Source of the DNA: Trichosporon coremiiforme
Taxonomy: Eukaryota; Basidiomycota; Tremellomycetes; Trichosporonales; Trichosporonaceae
Direction: 5' to 3'
DNA: 64,000 nt
Assembly: GCA_039545355.1 (NCBI GenBank)
Contig: BCJJ01000015.1
Location: 124,001 to 188,000 of the forward strand
Below, piece by piece: positions 25,250 through 36,924 of this stretch (position 1 is its first letter; every line of letters begins with the position of its first letter). The position numbers and the translations under genes are program-made. The notes below the pieces were generated by a model. The model was not told the origin of the DNA. It searched no databases and saw only the letters and a list, made by a program, of their open reading frames with translations.

Positions 25250-26924
25250 TTACTCGTAGCCCATGGCGCGGCGGCCGGAGACCGAGTTGATCTCGCCCTG
25301 GCTGCCGGGCTCCTCGACGAGGCAAGCCTCGCCATCGAGGATCGCGTGCGGGGGCGGGAGACCGGCCTCGAACGCAGTGCGCTGGAGCGTGACAAAGGCC
25401 TTGTTGCCCTCACCGGCGGGAAGCGGGTGGATCGGGAGAAGGAGGCCGTTGGCGTTGGCGGCGCGGAGGCCGAGACCGGCGTGCGAGACGAGGATGTCTC
25501 CCGGGTTCAGCTTGACGTGCGCGGGCTTGAGGTGGACGGGCTCGGCGGAGGCGTTGGCCTTGCCGCTGAAGGTCCAGTTCTCCTTGGCGAGGTAGTCCTC
25601 GCCGTGGTAGAAAGAGATGCGGCTCGCCTTGGGGGTGAAGTACGGGCGGAGGAGGGTGTAGAGGGCAGCGTGCGCCGAGGTGGGGGCGGCGAGGTCAGTC
25701 GTGTTGAACGCGAGGTGCGCGTGCAGGGGCATGTAGGTGCCCTCGGCCGGCTGCTCGGCCCAGACCTTGTCGCCGGTCCACTGCGCCTCAGAGGGGTGGT
25801 GCGAGACAGTGTCGACCCGGATGTAGGCGGGGGTCGCACCCAGGACCTTCTCAAGAACAGCACCCGTCGCGCTGAGGACCGAGGGGTCGGAGCGGGCAGC
25901 GATCAGGCTCGAGTGGTAGAAGGTGGGGTGGACTCCCTGGGCGGCGTACTCGGTGGCCCATCCCTCAGCGACAGAGTCCTGGAGGACGTCGCGAATCACA
26001 ACGCTGCCCGAGGCCTTGATAGCATTGACATCGGCGCTTGCCAGCTTGCGGAACTCAATCTCCGGGATCGCGGACTGGGAAAGGTCAGCGGGGATGTCAC
26101 CGGGAAATCGACATTGGAAACACTGGTCATTGGAAACGCGACGCGGAATGTATGGAATGGAGCACGGTGGGTGTATATCCCTATCTTCCGGAGCTAAGCC
26201 GAGTGGACGCAGAATGGACCGGGTGGACAGGTACAACTCAGGGTCCTGGTCGCTGATTGATTTCGGCTCGATCGGCTACTGAGACGCAGGTGCGAGTGCC
26301 AAGTGTATTTCCAACCCAAAATCAGGATGAAAAATCGTAGACAGACAGGCTCCATCATTGCTCCAAGGCTCACGATACCCGAGCCCGGGTCCCAGATAGG
26401 AGTCCCAGATAGGAGAACAGGAACAGCAGATGGGAGAGGCGCCGCCACTGGCACGCAAACGCGCAAACTTTGTGAGCTGCCACCACGTCCACCCAACCGG
26501 CCATCGCCGTCACCATCACTTTTGGCTTCGGCGCCCGGTCTGGTCACCATCACCGTAGCCATTCCGCATCATGCACGCGTTTCCAAGACACAAAGAATGC
26601 AGTACTCACCTGAGCCTCGAGCGCGTCGAGCGCAGCTTCCCACGTCTTGATCGCCCACTCCCGACCAGCCGGGGTCGCGACGACCGTCTCGATCCACTCG
26701 TCGGGGGTCGGCTTGACCTCCTTCTGGACCGTGGGAATGGTGAACGAGTACGAAGCGCGGATACGGTCGGTCTCCTGGGCGGGGACGGCGTGGGCGTACG
26801 GCGGGGCGAGCGGGGAGCGCATCTGGTGGTGGTACGGGGGAGCGAGGGGGGCGCGGGCAGTGGTGGAGGTGGTGAGGCGGCGCTGAGAGCGGGCTGCCAC
26901 ACGGGCAACGAGGGAGGCGCGCAT
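25250..26924 (-). CDS. DUF1479-like protein with mitochondrial presequence
   Basis: Exons 26924-26610 and 26074-25250 join in phase to 379 residues. The N-terminus is Arg/Ser/Ala-rich without acids (RASLVARVAARSQRRLTTST), typical of a mitochondrial targeting sequence. The stretch EIEFRKLASADVNAIKASG followed by VVIRDVL resembles the start of the DUF1479 family (2-oxoglutarate-oxygenase-like fold), where a helix precedes PEI.F and GxxVIR. Later there is MPLHAHLAFN and GDILVSHAGLGLR, which would fit the cupin strands. It is shorter than the family members I know, and the metal-binding residues cannot be assigned with confidence. The intron is 535 nt with GCTGAC before the acceptor. The start at 26924 was chosen because it begins the presequence; an in-frame ATG lies 40 codons upstream. 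Confidence 0.6.
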
Positions 26925-27051
26925 TGCAGAGATGCTGTTGTGTGAGTTGCTGAAGTGAGTGAGTTGAGTGTTTGTCGAAGCAACGAGGCGGAACACGGGA
27001 TGGGGCCGGTCTTGGATGGGTTGGGGGGGAAGAAGGTGGCTCACGGGAAGA

Positions 27052-27058
27052 CTTTATA
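27052..27058 (-). promoter_or_regulatory. TATA box for the DUF1479-like gene
   Basis: TATAAAG on the minus strand about 130 bp upstream of the chosen start codon. This supports the downstream start over the ATG 120 bp further upstream, which would leave almost no leader. Confidence 0.45.
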
Positions 27059-28300
27059 GAGCCGGGTGTGGTTATGCGAGGTTTGCGAGGTGTGCGAGTG
27101 CCGGGCACGGTCGCCTGGGTCCGGCGCGCTAGCCCCGGGGCGGGGCGGGGTGGTCATGTACGCTTAGTGAGCAGGCGAGGTCGCCCACTAGAAACAGGGT
27201 GCAAGAGGGCACTTACCGGCGGCATCTGCCAGACCTGGCTGGACGTGCTGGGCACGCTGGTGTGAAAGTTTGGCGGTGCGCAGGTCGGACAGGTCGGGGT
27301 GGTTCGGTTACGCCACCGCGAAATTCGAAAACAAGGCATGCACATCACAGCGTAACCAGAGATAATCAGGACAGCTAGACCACAGCCAGCGTCGTCCATA
27401 CGCCGACGACTTTCTTATCTACGGCTCCCTGGATGCGCGAAATCTGATTGGCTGGAAGCCACCAGGCGACTGTACCTGACTCGTACCGGCTGGTGAGGGT
27501 GGATCGCGGAGGGCGCCGGGGCTTGCAGCGTGGAGCCAATGACAAAGTGCGAGTCCACCCGAGGCGTAGTGAAGCTTAGGAACTGCCCCGCGGGGACAGT
27601 GTGCGGCAATGTCGCAATGTCAAACCTCGTCAACCTCGTCCCTGACACAGAGAACCCCTGTGATCACCCATAACTCGCCTATTCGCTCGACTACCTCGTC
27701 ACATCGATGACCATGACGAAAATTATCGAATCTGCCTCACAGAATCTGACCTTTTCCAAGCCACTGCCCCTCTGTGCCCCCCCACGCTGATGAGCACACC
27801 CCGCACTCGGACTCGGCCTCATGCGATGCAACGCTCTGATACGATTGCTTACGACAGCGACTCAGGTCATGTTCCATCCGTCCCCGCAATCCGCGGACGT
27901 GCCCATGTGTTTGGTGTCAGGAAAGTCTTCTCGTGTCCTGTCGCCCGCCTGCCGAGGCGCCTAGGCTCGCGTGATGCAGCCACGACGTCTCATCACTATG
28001 AGTTCATCGCTCATCGCTCATCGCACCGGCTATTGCCTTTAGGCTAACTGCAGTTTGCGGAGGGGAGTTGTTCCTTGGCGTAGGAGTTCTTCCAGCACGT
28101 GGAATTAGTCACGTGATACGGCTTAGCATTGGACCCAAGTGTTTCATGTCGCGCGCGGCGTCCCCTCCGTGCCCTCGCCGGGCCCATGCCGCAAGCGCGC
28201 CAAGCACCGCTCGGACTACGTTTAAATCCAAAGGGACTGAGCACCGATCATGCTTCCATCTTCAAGCGAAACAGATGCATTCCTCTCTGCACCATCCACC
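27059..28300. other. intergenic
   Basis: About 1.2 kb between two divergently transcribed genes. No gene recognised. Confidence 0.4.
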
Positions 28301-29645
28301 ATGATCCTGCCCCCGATATTCCTCCTTGCCCTCGCCCTCGCCTGGGGAGTCGCGGCCGCCGAGGTCCTGTACAGCTTTGCAAACCTCAGCGCGACGTAGT
28401 GAGTGACGCTTTCGTTCTGACACCGCTCCAAACTGCGAGCGCTGCGATCAGCTCGGCCGTGCCTTGCCCGGCTCGCCTATAACCATAACCACTGGGCTTC
28501 GGAGAGATTTGGGTTTTGCGATTCATTCAACGAGGATGGGGTCCTCGCTTGGCCGGTGTGGGGCTATTGGGGCTGCTGGGGCTGCTGAGACTCCCCACGC
28601 CGCGACCATCGCAAACGTGCGCAGACCGGCCGGCGCCGCTGGCCGGTTGTTTCGGACCGAGAGGGGCGGCGTGGGTCCCTCCGCCGCGGACAGTCTGTCG
28701 GTACAGAGAGACGGGTGAGCGCCGACACAGTGTCCTTGCTACCTGCGGACGTCGCTGGTTGAGGGGGCTTACGCCGAGATGGTGCGATGCCTTCTCCGCC
28801 GTCTGCTTCGTCGGAGCAATGCGTCGACACGACCTGGTTGACGAGCATGCATCGCCGTCCGCCGCCATCCGCCGCCGTCCCCGCACCCCTCCGAGGCACA
28901 TGCACCAGTTCTTACCCCATTCCTCCAAGTCGAGAGCTGTTCTGACCTCAGCTACTACGACTACGAGCGGTGGACACACATCCAGTGTGCCAAATACAGC
29001 GGCGGCCCGCATTGGTCCGACGCAACGTCAGCCGCGCACACGGCGTGCGGGCCCAGCGCCGACGAACTGCGTTCCGACGCCATCGTCGCGTTGAACGTGA
29101 CGTGGATGAATCTGAGGGGGATAGGGTTCAGAGCCGAGCAGCTGTGTGGACGGGAGTGAGTATCAGTCTGGCGCATCTTTTCAGACCCCGTGGCGTCTCT
29201 GTCGGTTGTGGTGCCGGAGCCTCATTCCTCGGCACCGCCGAAAGCCCCGCCGAAACCTCAGCCTTCCAGCCACACAGTGAAGGCCGTAGTGGGCGTTGAG
29301 GATGGGGGCCAGGCGGAGGCGGCCCAGCTGAGAGAAGAGAAGAGCGCGCTGACAGCCAGAGTCCAGCTGTACTCCGATGGCAAGCGCGTGCCGACGAAAC
29401 AAACACTGTTTCTCTGGGACGCGTGCCAGGCGTGTGCTTCGCAGCGGCGCGTCGATCTCTCCGTCGACGCGTACACGCAGGTCACCGGGGATACGGACTG
29501 CGGGAGGGGCCACGTTGGGCCGTTCGAGGTTAGGGTCATGGACAATTTCGTCAGACGCTCTGGCTCGGGACGCACGGTAAGCACGGTAAGCACGCCGGTG
29601 CTGGGGTTGCTGCTCGCCGCGGGGACGCTGGCGATGGCCGTGTAA
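28301..29645 (+). CDS. putative secreted GPI-anchored protein
   Basis: Not assignable to a known family. Exon 1 (28301-28398) encodes a clear signal peptide (LLALALAWGVAAA). Exon 2 (28952-29155) follows a GTCTGACCTCAG-like acceptor and encodes a Cys-containing stretch with an N-glycosylation site (NVTW). The last exon is open to a stop at 29643-29645 and ends in a hydrophobic tail (TPVLGLLLAAGTLAMAV) typical of a GPI signal. The phase of exon 2 fits an acceptor at 29269, giving a last exon 29270-29645; this junction lacks a good branch site and is uncertain. The first intron would be 553 nt and might hide another exon. Four cysteines in the last exon (including CQAC) suggest a disulfide-bonded domain. 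Confidence 0.45.
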
Positions 29646-29875
29646 GGTAGGCAGCGCAGCGATTCTTGGGATCTTGGTGGACGCCAGAGTCAATGAAGGA
29701 AGATGTGCATGGCAGAAGCAATTTTACAGTCGTTATAGTCACAGTAGCATTCGGAATGTATGGGTTGTACAACTAGCTGTTGAACAATGCACAGCGTGTT
29801 TTTCGTCAAGTGGGTGTGCCTGGGGCGTGATAGATCGTAAAAGATTTACTCTCATGAAATATGGACAGCAACTCA

Positions 29876-32800
29876 TCATTTCCTCCTGAAAAGGCCCAGG
29901 AGACCACCGCGCCTCTCCCTCTGATGCCCCTCGGAGCGGACCACAAAGTGCACCGGCTGCACGTCGCGGGGGTGATGCTCGCTGATGCGCGCGTTCCGCG
30001 GCATGGTCTGGAACTTTGTCGATGTGCTCGTAACCAACCCCTTCGCCTTGTCCCTCAAGCTCAACAGGGATGTGGGCTTGCGCGGCCCGTTGGCGTCCGG
30101 GTCAAAGTCCTCCCGCACACCGCCGAGCGTGGGTGCATAGCGCTCCTGCCGCCTTTCGAGGAGTCCGGCAGTCAGCGCCGCGCTCGTGTTCTCGCTCAAA
30201 TTGAGCAGGTTCGGGTCCGAGTTGCGGCTTGCGAGAGTTTGCGTCGGGATCCATTCTGTCATCAGCTTTGGATGCCGGGGTGGCAGCTCACTGTGCTCTC
30301 GCGGGTCGGGACGACGGCGGAACAGCTGGCTGACCGTCGGCCGTGGACGAGACTTGGGGACGAAGAAGGACTCCTCCCTCTTGGTGGGGCTGCTGGGGGC
30401 GCGGCGCAGTGTGGGAGCGTACGCGGCACGGGTGCTTGCGTCTGCGAGCGAGAGGCTCAGACTAGCGAGCCGCACGCTGCTGCTCTGCTGGGGGAGAGCA
30501 GTGGGCTGCTTCGGTGTCGGTGTCACGGCGACGCTGGCGGGTCGCGCGAACGTCGCGGCTGCGAAAACGCCCAGGTCCTCCGGGATCAAGAAGGCTGGCG
30601 TCGGCAGACCGGCGGTTTCAGCCTGGCGCGCTGCTTCGACATAGACTGGGGTCAGCTCGGAGGTCGCAGCAGACCTAGCTTGGGGTAAGGGAGACTCACG
30701 CTTACAGTATGTCGCCAGGCGGTCGAGACCCTCCAGCCCCGCCGTGTCGCACACGACTGTCGGCGCCGTGCTCTCCTTCCTCTTCCTTGCCGGGCTTGTA
30801 CTCGCGGGCTTCGGGGCGCGCTGTGGAGTGCGCGGTAAGCTCGCATATGGGATAGAGACATCGATGACGGGCGCGGTCGTGAATGGTGCCCTGTCCTCCA
30901 GGTTGAATGGCTGCAGCGGCTTCAGTGGCTCGAACGAGCGGGGAAAATCGACGCTGGGCTCGGGCCAAGTCGAGTCGAAGGGGTAGTGCGAGCCTTCAAG
31001 TAAGCGGAGAGCGTCGAGGTGCGCGTCCTGCGCGGAGCTGTGCGCCGAGGGCGGCTTGATCGACGGGCCGTCGAAAACCCCGCCGCGGGCTATTGTCGTG
31101 TGCGAGCGGCGCAGTGTGCGTTCGGCCGGAGCGGCGCGCGAGGGCAGCGTCGCGAAGTGGCTCTGTGGGACGGGGGAGAAGTCGCGTAGTGCCTGGGCCG
31201 ACCTGGGCCGGGCTTGCGGCTGCACCTTGGTGGGCGTGAACTCATACAGCGCCTGAGCGGAGCGAGGACGGGCCTGGGGTTGCGGCTGAGCCTGAGAGAA
31301 GTCGAGGGCACGGAAGGCGTGCGCGGAGTGAGGGCGGCCGAACGGCGATGGGGGAAGGTTTGCCGCCTCGCCGCCAGGGGCACGGACTGATATCAGCAAA
31401 GCCAAAGGGAGATACGAAGCTGCGATACCTACTCGACTGGAACTTGGACATGGCGCGGAGCGCTGGAGTCAGTTCGGGAGCAAGGCAGGACAACTCACGC
31501 TGCGTATCCTTCGAGGGCGTGTCTTCTTTCTTGTGCTGGAGCGAGCTGACGCTCTTGGCCGGTTTCAGGATGTTCTCCTCAGCGGCGGGACGGCCCTTGC
31601 GCGTGCTCTTCCATTCCTTGTGGCGGCGCTTCTCGCTCTTGATCTGCTCGCTCTCACGTTCACTGTGTTCGGCGCGTTCGACACGTTCGCCCTCACTGCG
31701 CTCGCGAATCTCGCTCCGCTCGGCCCAGGCCTGGCGCACAAACGTCGGTGTGTCCATCGCCGGCGCCGGCGTCAGCTTCCACAGCGCATGGTACGCCTCG
31801 TCGGCCATGATGCGGCGTGTCGGGTCGGGGCAGATCATGGCGCGCAGCAGCTCGCAGTACACTGAGAGTTAGTCCCATGGGGGAATCACAACTCACCAGA
31901 AGGGATGCTGTACTCGCCCCACCAGCGGCCCCTTGTCGCGCGGCGCTGGTACTCCTCGACGCGCTCTTGCTCGGCAAAGACCTCCTGCTCGTGCTCCTCG
32001 AACGGCGTGCGGCCGACCAGGATCTCGTACATAGAGACCTGGGGTCAGCTTCAGAAACATGAAGAGAGCTCACTCCTAACGCCCACACGTCACTCTTGCG
32101 CTCGTCGTGCGGCAGGCCTCGTGTCCGCTGTGGGTCGAGGTACTGATGTCAGCTACCATTGTTCTGGTCAGCTTACCTCGAGCGTGCCCAGATTGTCCTC
32201 GGAGAGGAACGCGCCGCGCTGGCGGGTCGAGTACATGTTGGCGAAGCCAAAGTCGATGAGCACGGCGACGTTGCGGTTCGAGATAACCACGTTCTGCGGC
32301 TTGATGTCGTTGTGCGTGATGCCGCGTTCGTGCAGGTATGCCACCGCCGAGGTGAGCTGCAGGAAGTGGACGTGTGCGCTCTCTGGCGCCTGCTTCAGCG
32401 GCATCTGGCCGGGGAGATAGGGCATGACGACGCTGGGCGTTAGCTTTCATTGCAATGAAGAGCACGGGAAGCTTACACGGCAGACGTCTGTGTCAGGATG
32501 AACGCGTCGAACTGGATGATGCTCGGATGAGGCTCGTACAGCAGCCGCTTCATGATCTTCATCTCGCCCCAGAGGGCACGCACGCGGCTCAGTGCGGCCT
32601 GGGGTCAGCTCAACCACCAGAAAAAGCTGTATCAACTCACCCCATCTTCCGAGTGCCGATCGACGACCTTCATAGCCACACATCCGGGCACGCCCCCGTC
32701 AAAGGTGGCGGCGATGTGGCCGAGCGTGCCGCCTGCCTTCTTGCGGAGTCCAGCGATGAAGACGCGGCCCCAGTTGCCCGCCGCGATGGGCTCGGCGCGA

Positions 32801-33669
32801 ATGCGGAACGTGCCGTGCAGCTTCTCGTCGCTCATCGAGAGCACGGGCAGATCCTGCCGCCCCGCCAGATCTTTCATGCTCGCCGAGCGGGACAGGAGCG
32901 GCGCGCCCGTCACAGCTGAGCAAAGGGTCGTCGAGTCAGTGAACCCCGTACCCGTTGCGCTCGTGGCGCTGGCGAAGTGGTCCTGCGTCCCGTCGTCTGA
33001 GCTGTCCAGGTCCGAGCTGTACGACATTGTACGCAGGCGCGGGGCGTTGTACTCGCCGGGCGAGGAGCCGAAGTCGCCCGCATGGGTTGCGTACTCGTCG
33101 TCCGTGGGCAGGGTGCTGTCGACAGAAGAGGCGGTCATGTTGCACGCGTACAGCTGCTTGTTGTCTGCCATGCTGTCGAGGGCGTGGTACAAGTGCGAGT
33201 GCGAATGCGAATGCGAGTGTGAGTTGTTGTTCGCATAAGCATTCAACTTTTGAGCAGGCTGTTGTCTGCGCGACGACACCTGCGTCTGCTGCTGCATGAC
33301 GCCTAGTGGCGCCCGAGCTGTCGCCGGCGCTAGCCGCGTTGCCGTTGGCTGCAATGGTTGCGTTGGCTTGCCCATGTCGGAGCCGTCGTAGGCGCCGTGG
33401 GTGCCGTGGGTGCTGTGGCGGGGTGGAGATCTGGAGCAGGAGCACAAGTGGGTTGCCGTAAGGTCCGGCGGCGTGACGAAGGGTGAGGGTGAATGGGGAG
33501 TGTGGAGAGAAGAGTGTTGGCGAAACGACGCTTGCGGCTGGAACGTGTCGTGCGAGTACGAGGAGGAGTAAGAGTGGAATGAGTGGTGGGTGTTGAAGGA
33601 GGAGGGGGGAGGGGGAGGGATGTGGTGGAGCGACGAGCGGTGGTCGCGGTACGCAGCAGTCGCGGCCAT
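29876..33669 (-). CDS. serine/threonine protein kinase, non-RD type
   Basis: Nine exons (33669-32641, 32598-32477, 32432-32177, 32142-32074, 32038-31897, 31861-31499, 31462-31433, 31386-30700, 30645-29876) join in phase to 1155 residues. Residues 1-285 are low complexity with a His-Ser repeat. The catalytic domain spans about 288-525: Gly-rich loop AAGNWGRV 296-303, ATP lysine K334 in VAMK, HND 423-425 where D425 is the catalytic base, IDFG 442-445, and a DVWALG helix-F motif. The HRD arginine is Asn, so activation by activation-loop phosphorylation of the RD type is unlikely. The C-terminal 600 residues are disordered, with repeated PRSAQAL motifs and a basic end. The 30-nt exon 31433-31462 has a weak donor (GTAGGT). 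The last intron has two usable donors (30705 or 30699) that keep the frame, as does retaining it. Specific family unknown. Confidence 0.85.
33193..33222 (-). repeat. hexanucleotide repeat coding for His-Ser
   Basis: Copies of GCGAGT/GCGAAT inside exon 1 of the kinase, read on the minus strand as alternating Ser and His. Length may vary between strains. Confidence 0.75.
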
Positions 33670-33852
33670 GTTTGTGTTTGTTGACGAGCGGTTCGTGTTT
33701 GCTCCTTTCGATTGGTCTCAGGCGCAGAGGTCTGAGTGCTGCGTGGGTGTGAGTGTGTGTGTGCGTGCGGCGCGCTGACGCTGACGCTGATGCGCATCGA
33801 TGAGCGCAGAGCGGGCGATTGATTGGGATCAGCTAGACGGCCAGATGGACAA

Positions 33853-33880
33853 GGGGGGGGGGGGGGGGGGGGGGGGGGGG

Positions 33881-33939
<59 letters not shown>
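33853..33939 (+). repeat. 87-nt poly-G tract with one interruption
   Basis: 28 G, one C at 33881, then 58 G. It lies about 185 bp upstream of the kinase start codon, whose coding strand therefore carries poly-C. Such a tract can form G-quadruplexes; it is also a classic place for assembly or sequencing error in its exact length. Confidence 0.9.
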
Positions 33940-35047
33940 CGCAGCGCAGAGCCCTCTGCGCGTGATCGCTCGTCCTTTATGGATCAAGGGTGGACAGCGT
34001 GAGAACGCGCCCATCGACCCAAGCTTCACACGAACAAGGTCACGAAAGTAAAGCAGGCGCGCCCACCCAAAACGCTCGGGCGCGCGTCTCTCAGGCTAAG
34101 AAAGGCTCACGCTCAGGCTGCGTACGCGGGCACCTGTGCGGGTATCCGTACGTAGCTCTGCATGTAAGCATGTAAGCATGACGGTCTGTGCGTTCAGTGC
34201 AGGGCCGGGTCGGTCAGAAATCAGGAAATCATCAGCCGGCCTGTCGCCCGCGGTCGCCCGGTGGCCAGTTCTCCCAACCTAACTTTTCCCTGCGTTACAC
34301 TCTTGTGTCACCGTTTATCCCCTGTGGTCAGTGCCTGCCAAATTGTCATGCGAGTACACTAGTACACTATCCGCCAAACTGCACATCGTGCGGCATAGCG
34401 CAGTCGTGCGCTAGCTTTAAGGCTCATGACGATCTGTCACGGTCGTCGAATCGTCAGTCGCATGGTCGCGTCCGTTGCCCCGCATACCCCGTATACCCCG
34501 TAGCTCGTAGCATGGCGGCGGCGTCGCGGTCCAGTCCACGCGCATCGGCAATCGGATTCTCTGATTGAGACCGCTGGCAGGAGGATCGGCTTATTACACA
34601 TTTCCAACCCTCATCTGGTTCATGTGTCACCGTCTTCTCCATGTGACATGACGACGTTCGCTCCCATCCATGTGGGTATCCTTCCGCGTTGCCAGCGTGC
34701 GCATGTGGGGACGCTTGCAGTCTGCGTCGAGGGCAGGTGGTGGACAGTGATGCTAACTAGCTGATGGAATCTCCCTGACTGTCGCTAATGCCGATGCACA
34801 CACTGTCGCCAGCGCTTTGGTGTTTGCGGCCATGTTTGGGTGGGTAATCCCGGCGTACATCTCAATAAACATGACCCGTGCGGTGCGCAGTGCTACCCCG
34901 ATCGCCCGATCTTTCCATGCCCCCGCGGCGCCCTGTGTTGGTGCGTTCGCGGCCCACGGCCGTCGTTGTGGTGTTGCTGGGCCGTCCGACCATCGAGCAC
35001 GATCAATTCTGCGCTGAGGCCCGTGTGATTCACTGTGATGTTGGTGA
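33940..35047. other. intergenic
   Basis: About 1.1 kb between the kinase promoter side and the 3' end of the CDF gene. No gene recognised. Confidence 0.4.
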
Positions 35048-36924
35048 TTAGGTGGTGATCCGAGGCGCAGTCAGCGGAGTCGATGCTTTGGGCGTCGCAG
35101 ACCCAGACAGCGTCGACTCGTACCCGGTTGGAGACCTTGGCGGGACGGGGTAAGCCACCTTCTTGCGCGCAGTGTGCTGCGCGGGGTTCTTCGAGCTGTA
35201 GTCGCAGTGCACGTACGCTCGAAGCACTCCGTCCAGACTGCGTTGTCGTCAGCGTGCTGCTGTTGCATGCGGGAGCGGGTCGATCGACTCACTTTTCCAG
35301 CATGCACTGGATCGTCTCTCCTACGTCATGCGCAAAGTGCAGCGACGTGTCGTGCGGGAGGATCACGTCGACCTCGATCGTCAGGTCGTCGCCAATGTGG
35401 TAGCACTCGACATCAGAGATCTCGAGCACAGGGTTGAACCGCGTGACGAGGTAGAGAATGCGCGCGTACTGGTCGGGCGACGCAGTTCGTCCAGACACTG
35501 GGCCGTCAGGGCTGGTGAACGTTTGGGTCACTCACGATTCCTGAAGTTCTCCAGCAAAGTCTTGATCCACTCAAAAATAATGTACAGCGAAAGCAGCATA
35601 CCACCGATCGGGTCGAGGTAAGGGCTTCCAATCTTCTGACCTATCCACTGGAACTGTTAGCACGCAGCGGCAGCCTCAGACGTACGGGGAAGGACAGGGA
35701 CACTATGTTGAGCCACACGTCGTTCTCGGCGTCCTGAGCCAGCGCTTGGACGCCTGATGACGGAATGCGCGAGCACCAGACCCAGAGCACAGACTTGACA
35801 CCAATGGTTGCCAACATGGTCGCGATTCCAATGTTGCTGAGGTCTGCCGGCTCTCCGTGGCCAGTCCTGATGACGTTGGCTGTCCGCTGCAACGCCTCGA
35901 TGAACACCTGCACGAATGACGCGATCATCACGACGGAGAAGATGAGCACGCCTAACGGTTCAAAGCGCCTCTTGCCAGCGGGATACTTGTGCTTGTCGAC
36001 CGGAATCCCGATCGCCCATGACGTTCCTAAGATGATGAAGGTCGAAAGAAGGTCGAGGGCCGAATCGACGAGGGACGCCATGAGTGAGATTGAGGAAGAG
36101 TAGTACACCGCCACGCACTTGGCCGCGACGAGCAGGGCGTTTACAATCGTATTGACTACTGATCAGCTTGGTTGAAGCCGCATCGTAGCTCACCATTCAG
36201 GGCCAGGTTGGCTATTCGTTGTCGCTGCTCTTCCCTCGTGTAGATGAGCGGGGTGTTTTCCCCGACCTCTTCTCCCGACTCGCCGCCGTTGCTGAACGCC
36301 CATCGGGAGTGTGAGGGGTGCTCATTGAGGTCGGACATGACCGTGTACGTGCGCTTGTTTGAGCGGAACGAGTCCGCAATGACGCGGACCAGGTCTCCGT
36401 TCAACAGTTCGTCGACCTCCTGATAGTGTCCGTGGATCACATCGAGGTTCTCGTAATACGGCCGTGTCTGCGGAAACGTCAGTGGCGTCGATCGCAGCAT
36501 GTTCACCTTCTTAGGCTGTCGCTTGATTTGACTCTCAGTCAGGGGGATGCCGATGAAGTCGGTGACGCTGCGCTCCTCTGGCGAAATGATACTGGGTGTC
36601 AGTCAAGCCACTGATGTCTTCCTCCGCTAACGTCAGTCTCGAAACTCACTCGAGCTGGTGCACATCCGTGCAGCTGAGCCCGCGGCGTACTCGGTGCCTC
36701 GCAAACGACCCAGGCTCATTAGCTGTCAAAGGCTCGAGACCGGCGATAGAAACACGGCCGGGCGATCGCGAGCGCTGTCGGATCAGATGGGGAGGAAGAG
36801 ACACGGTGGTGCCGGGCAAGGTTGCTGGGGAGCTGGTGCCGGACCTGGGCTTGGTGTAGCCAAGCCCCGGGTTAGAGCTGTAGGGGTTGAAGCCGCCGCC
36901 GAGGACCGACTTGGGCGAGCTCAT
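35048..36924 (-). CDS. cation diffusion facilitator, Mn-type
   Basis: Membrane metal/proton antiporter. Six exons (36924-36650, 36591-36194, 36158-35686, 35647-35536, 35497-35293, 35237-35048) join in phase to 550 residues. Residues 1-225 are a cytosolic N-terminal extension. Helix 2 carries D256-SAL-D260 and helix 5 carries D367-AEN-D371: the paired DxxxD pattern is characteristic of manganese-type CDFs. HKYPAGKRRFEP after helix 2 is the CDF family signature. Residues from about 440 form the cytosolic dimerisation domain (EISDVECYHIGDDLTIEVD, LDGVLRAYVHCDY). Organelle is not shown by sequence; fungal relatives act at vacuole, Golgi or mitochondria. Intron 3' ends all show CTGAC/CTAAC/CTGAT. 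Confidence 0.9.

Noticed and set aside
29156..29184. 29-nt intron (GTGAGT...TTTCAG) in the GPI-protein gene
   Set aside because: Too short, no branch site, and its removal puts the last exon in the wrong phase; the acceptor at 29269 was preferred.
33800..34051. 83-codon Gly-rich frame across the poly-G tract
   Set aside because: Produced only by the homopolymer.
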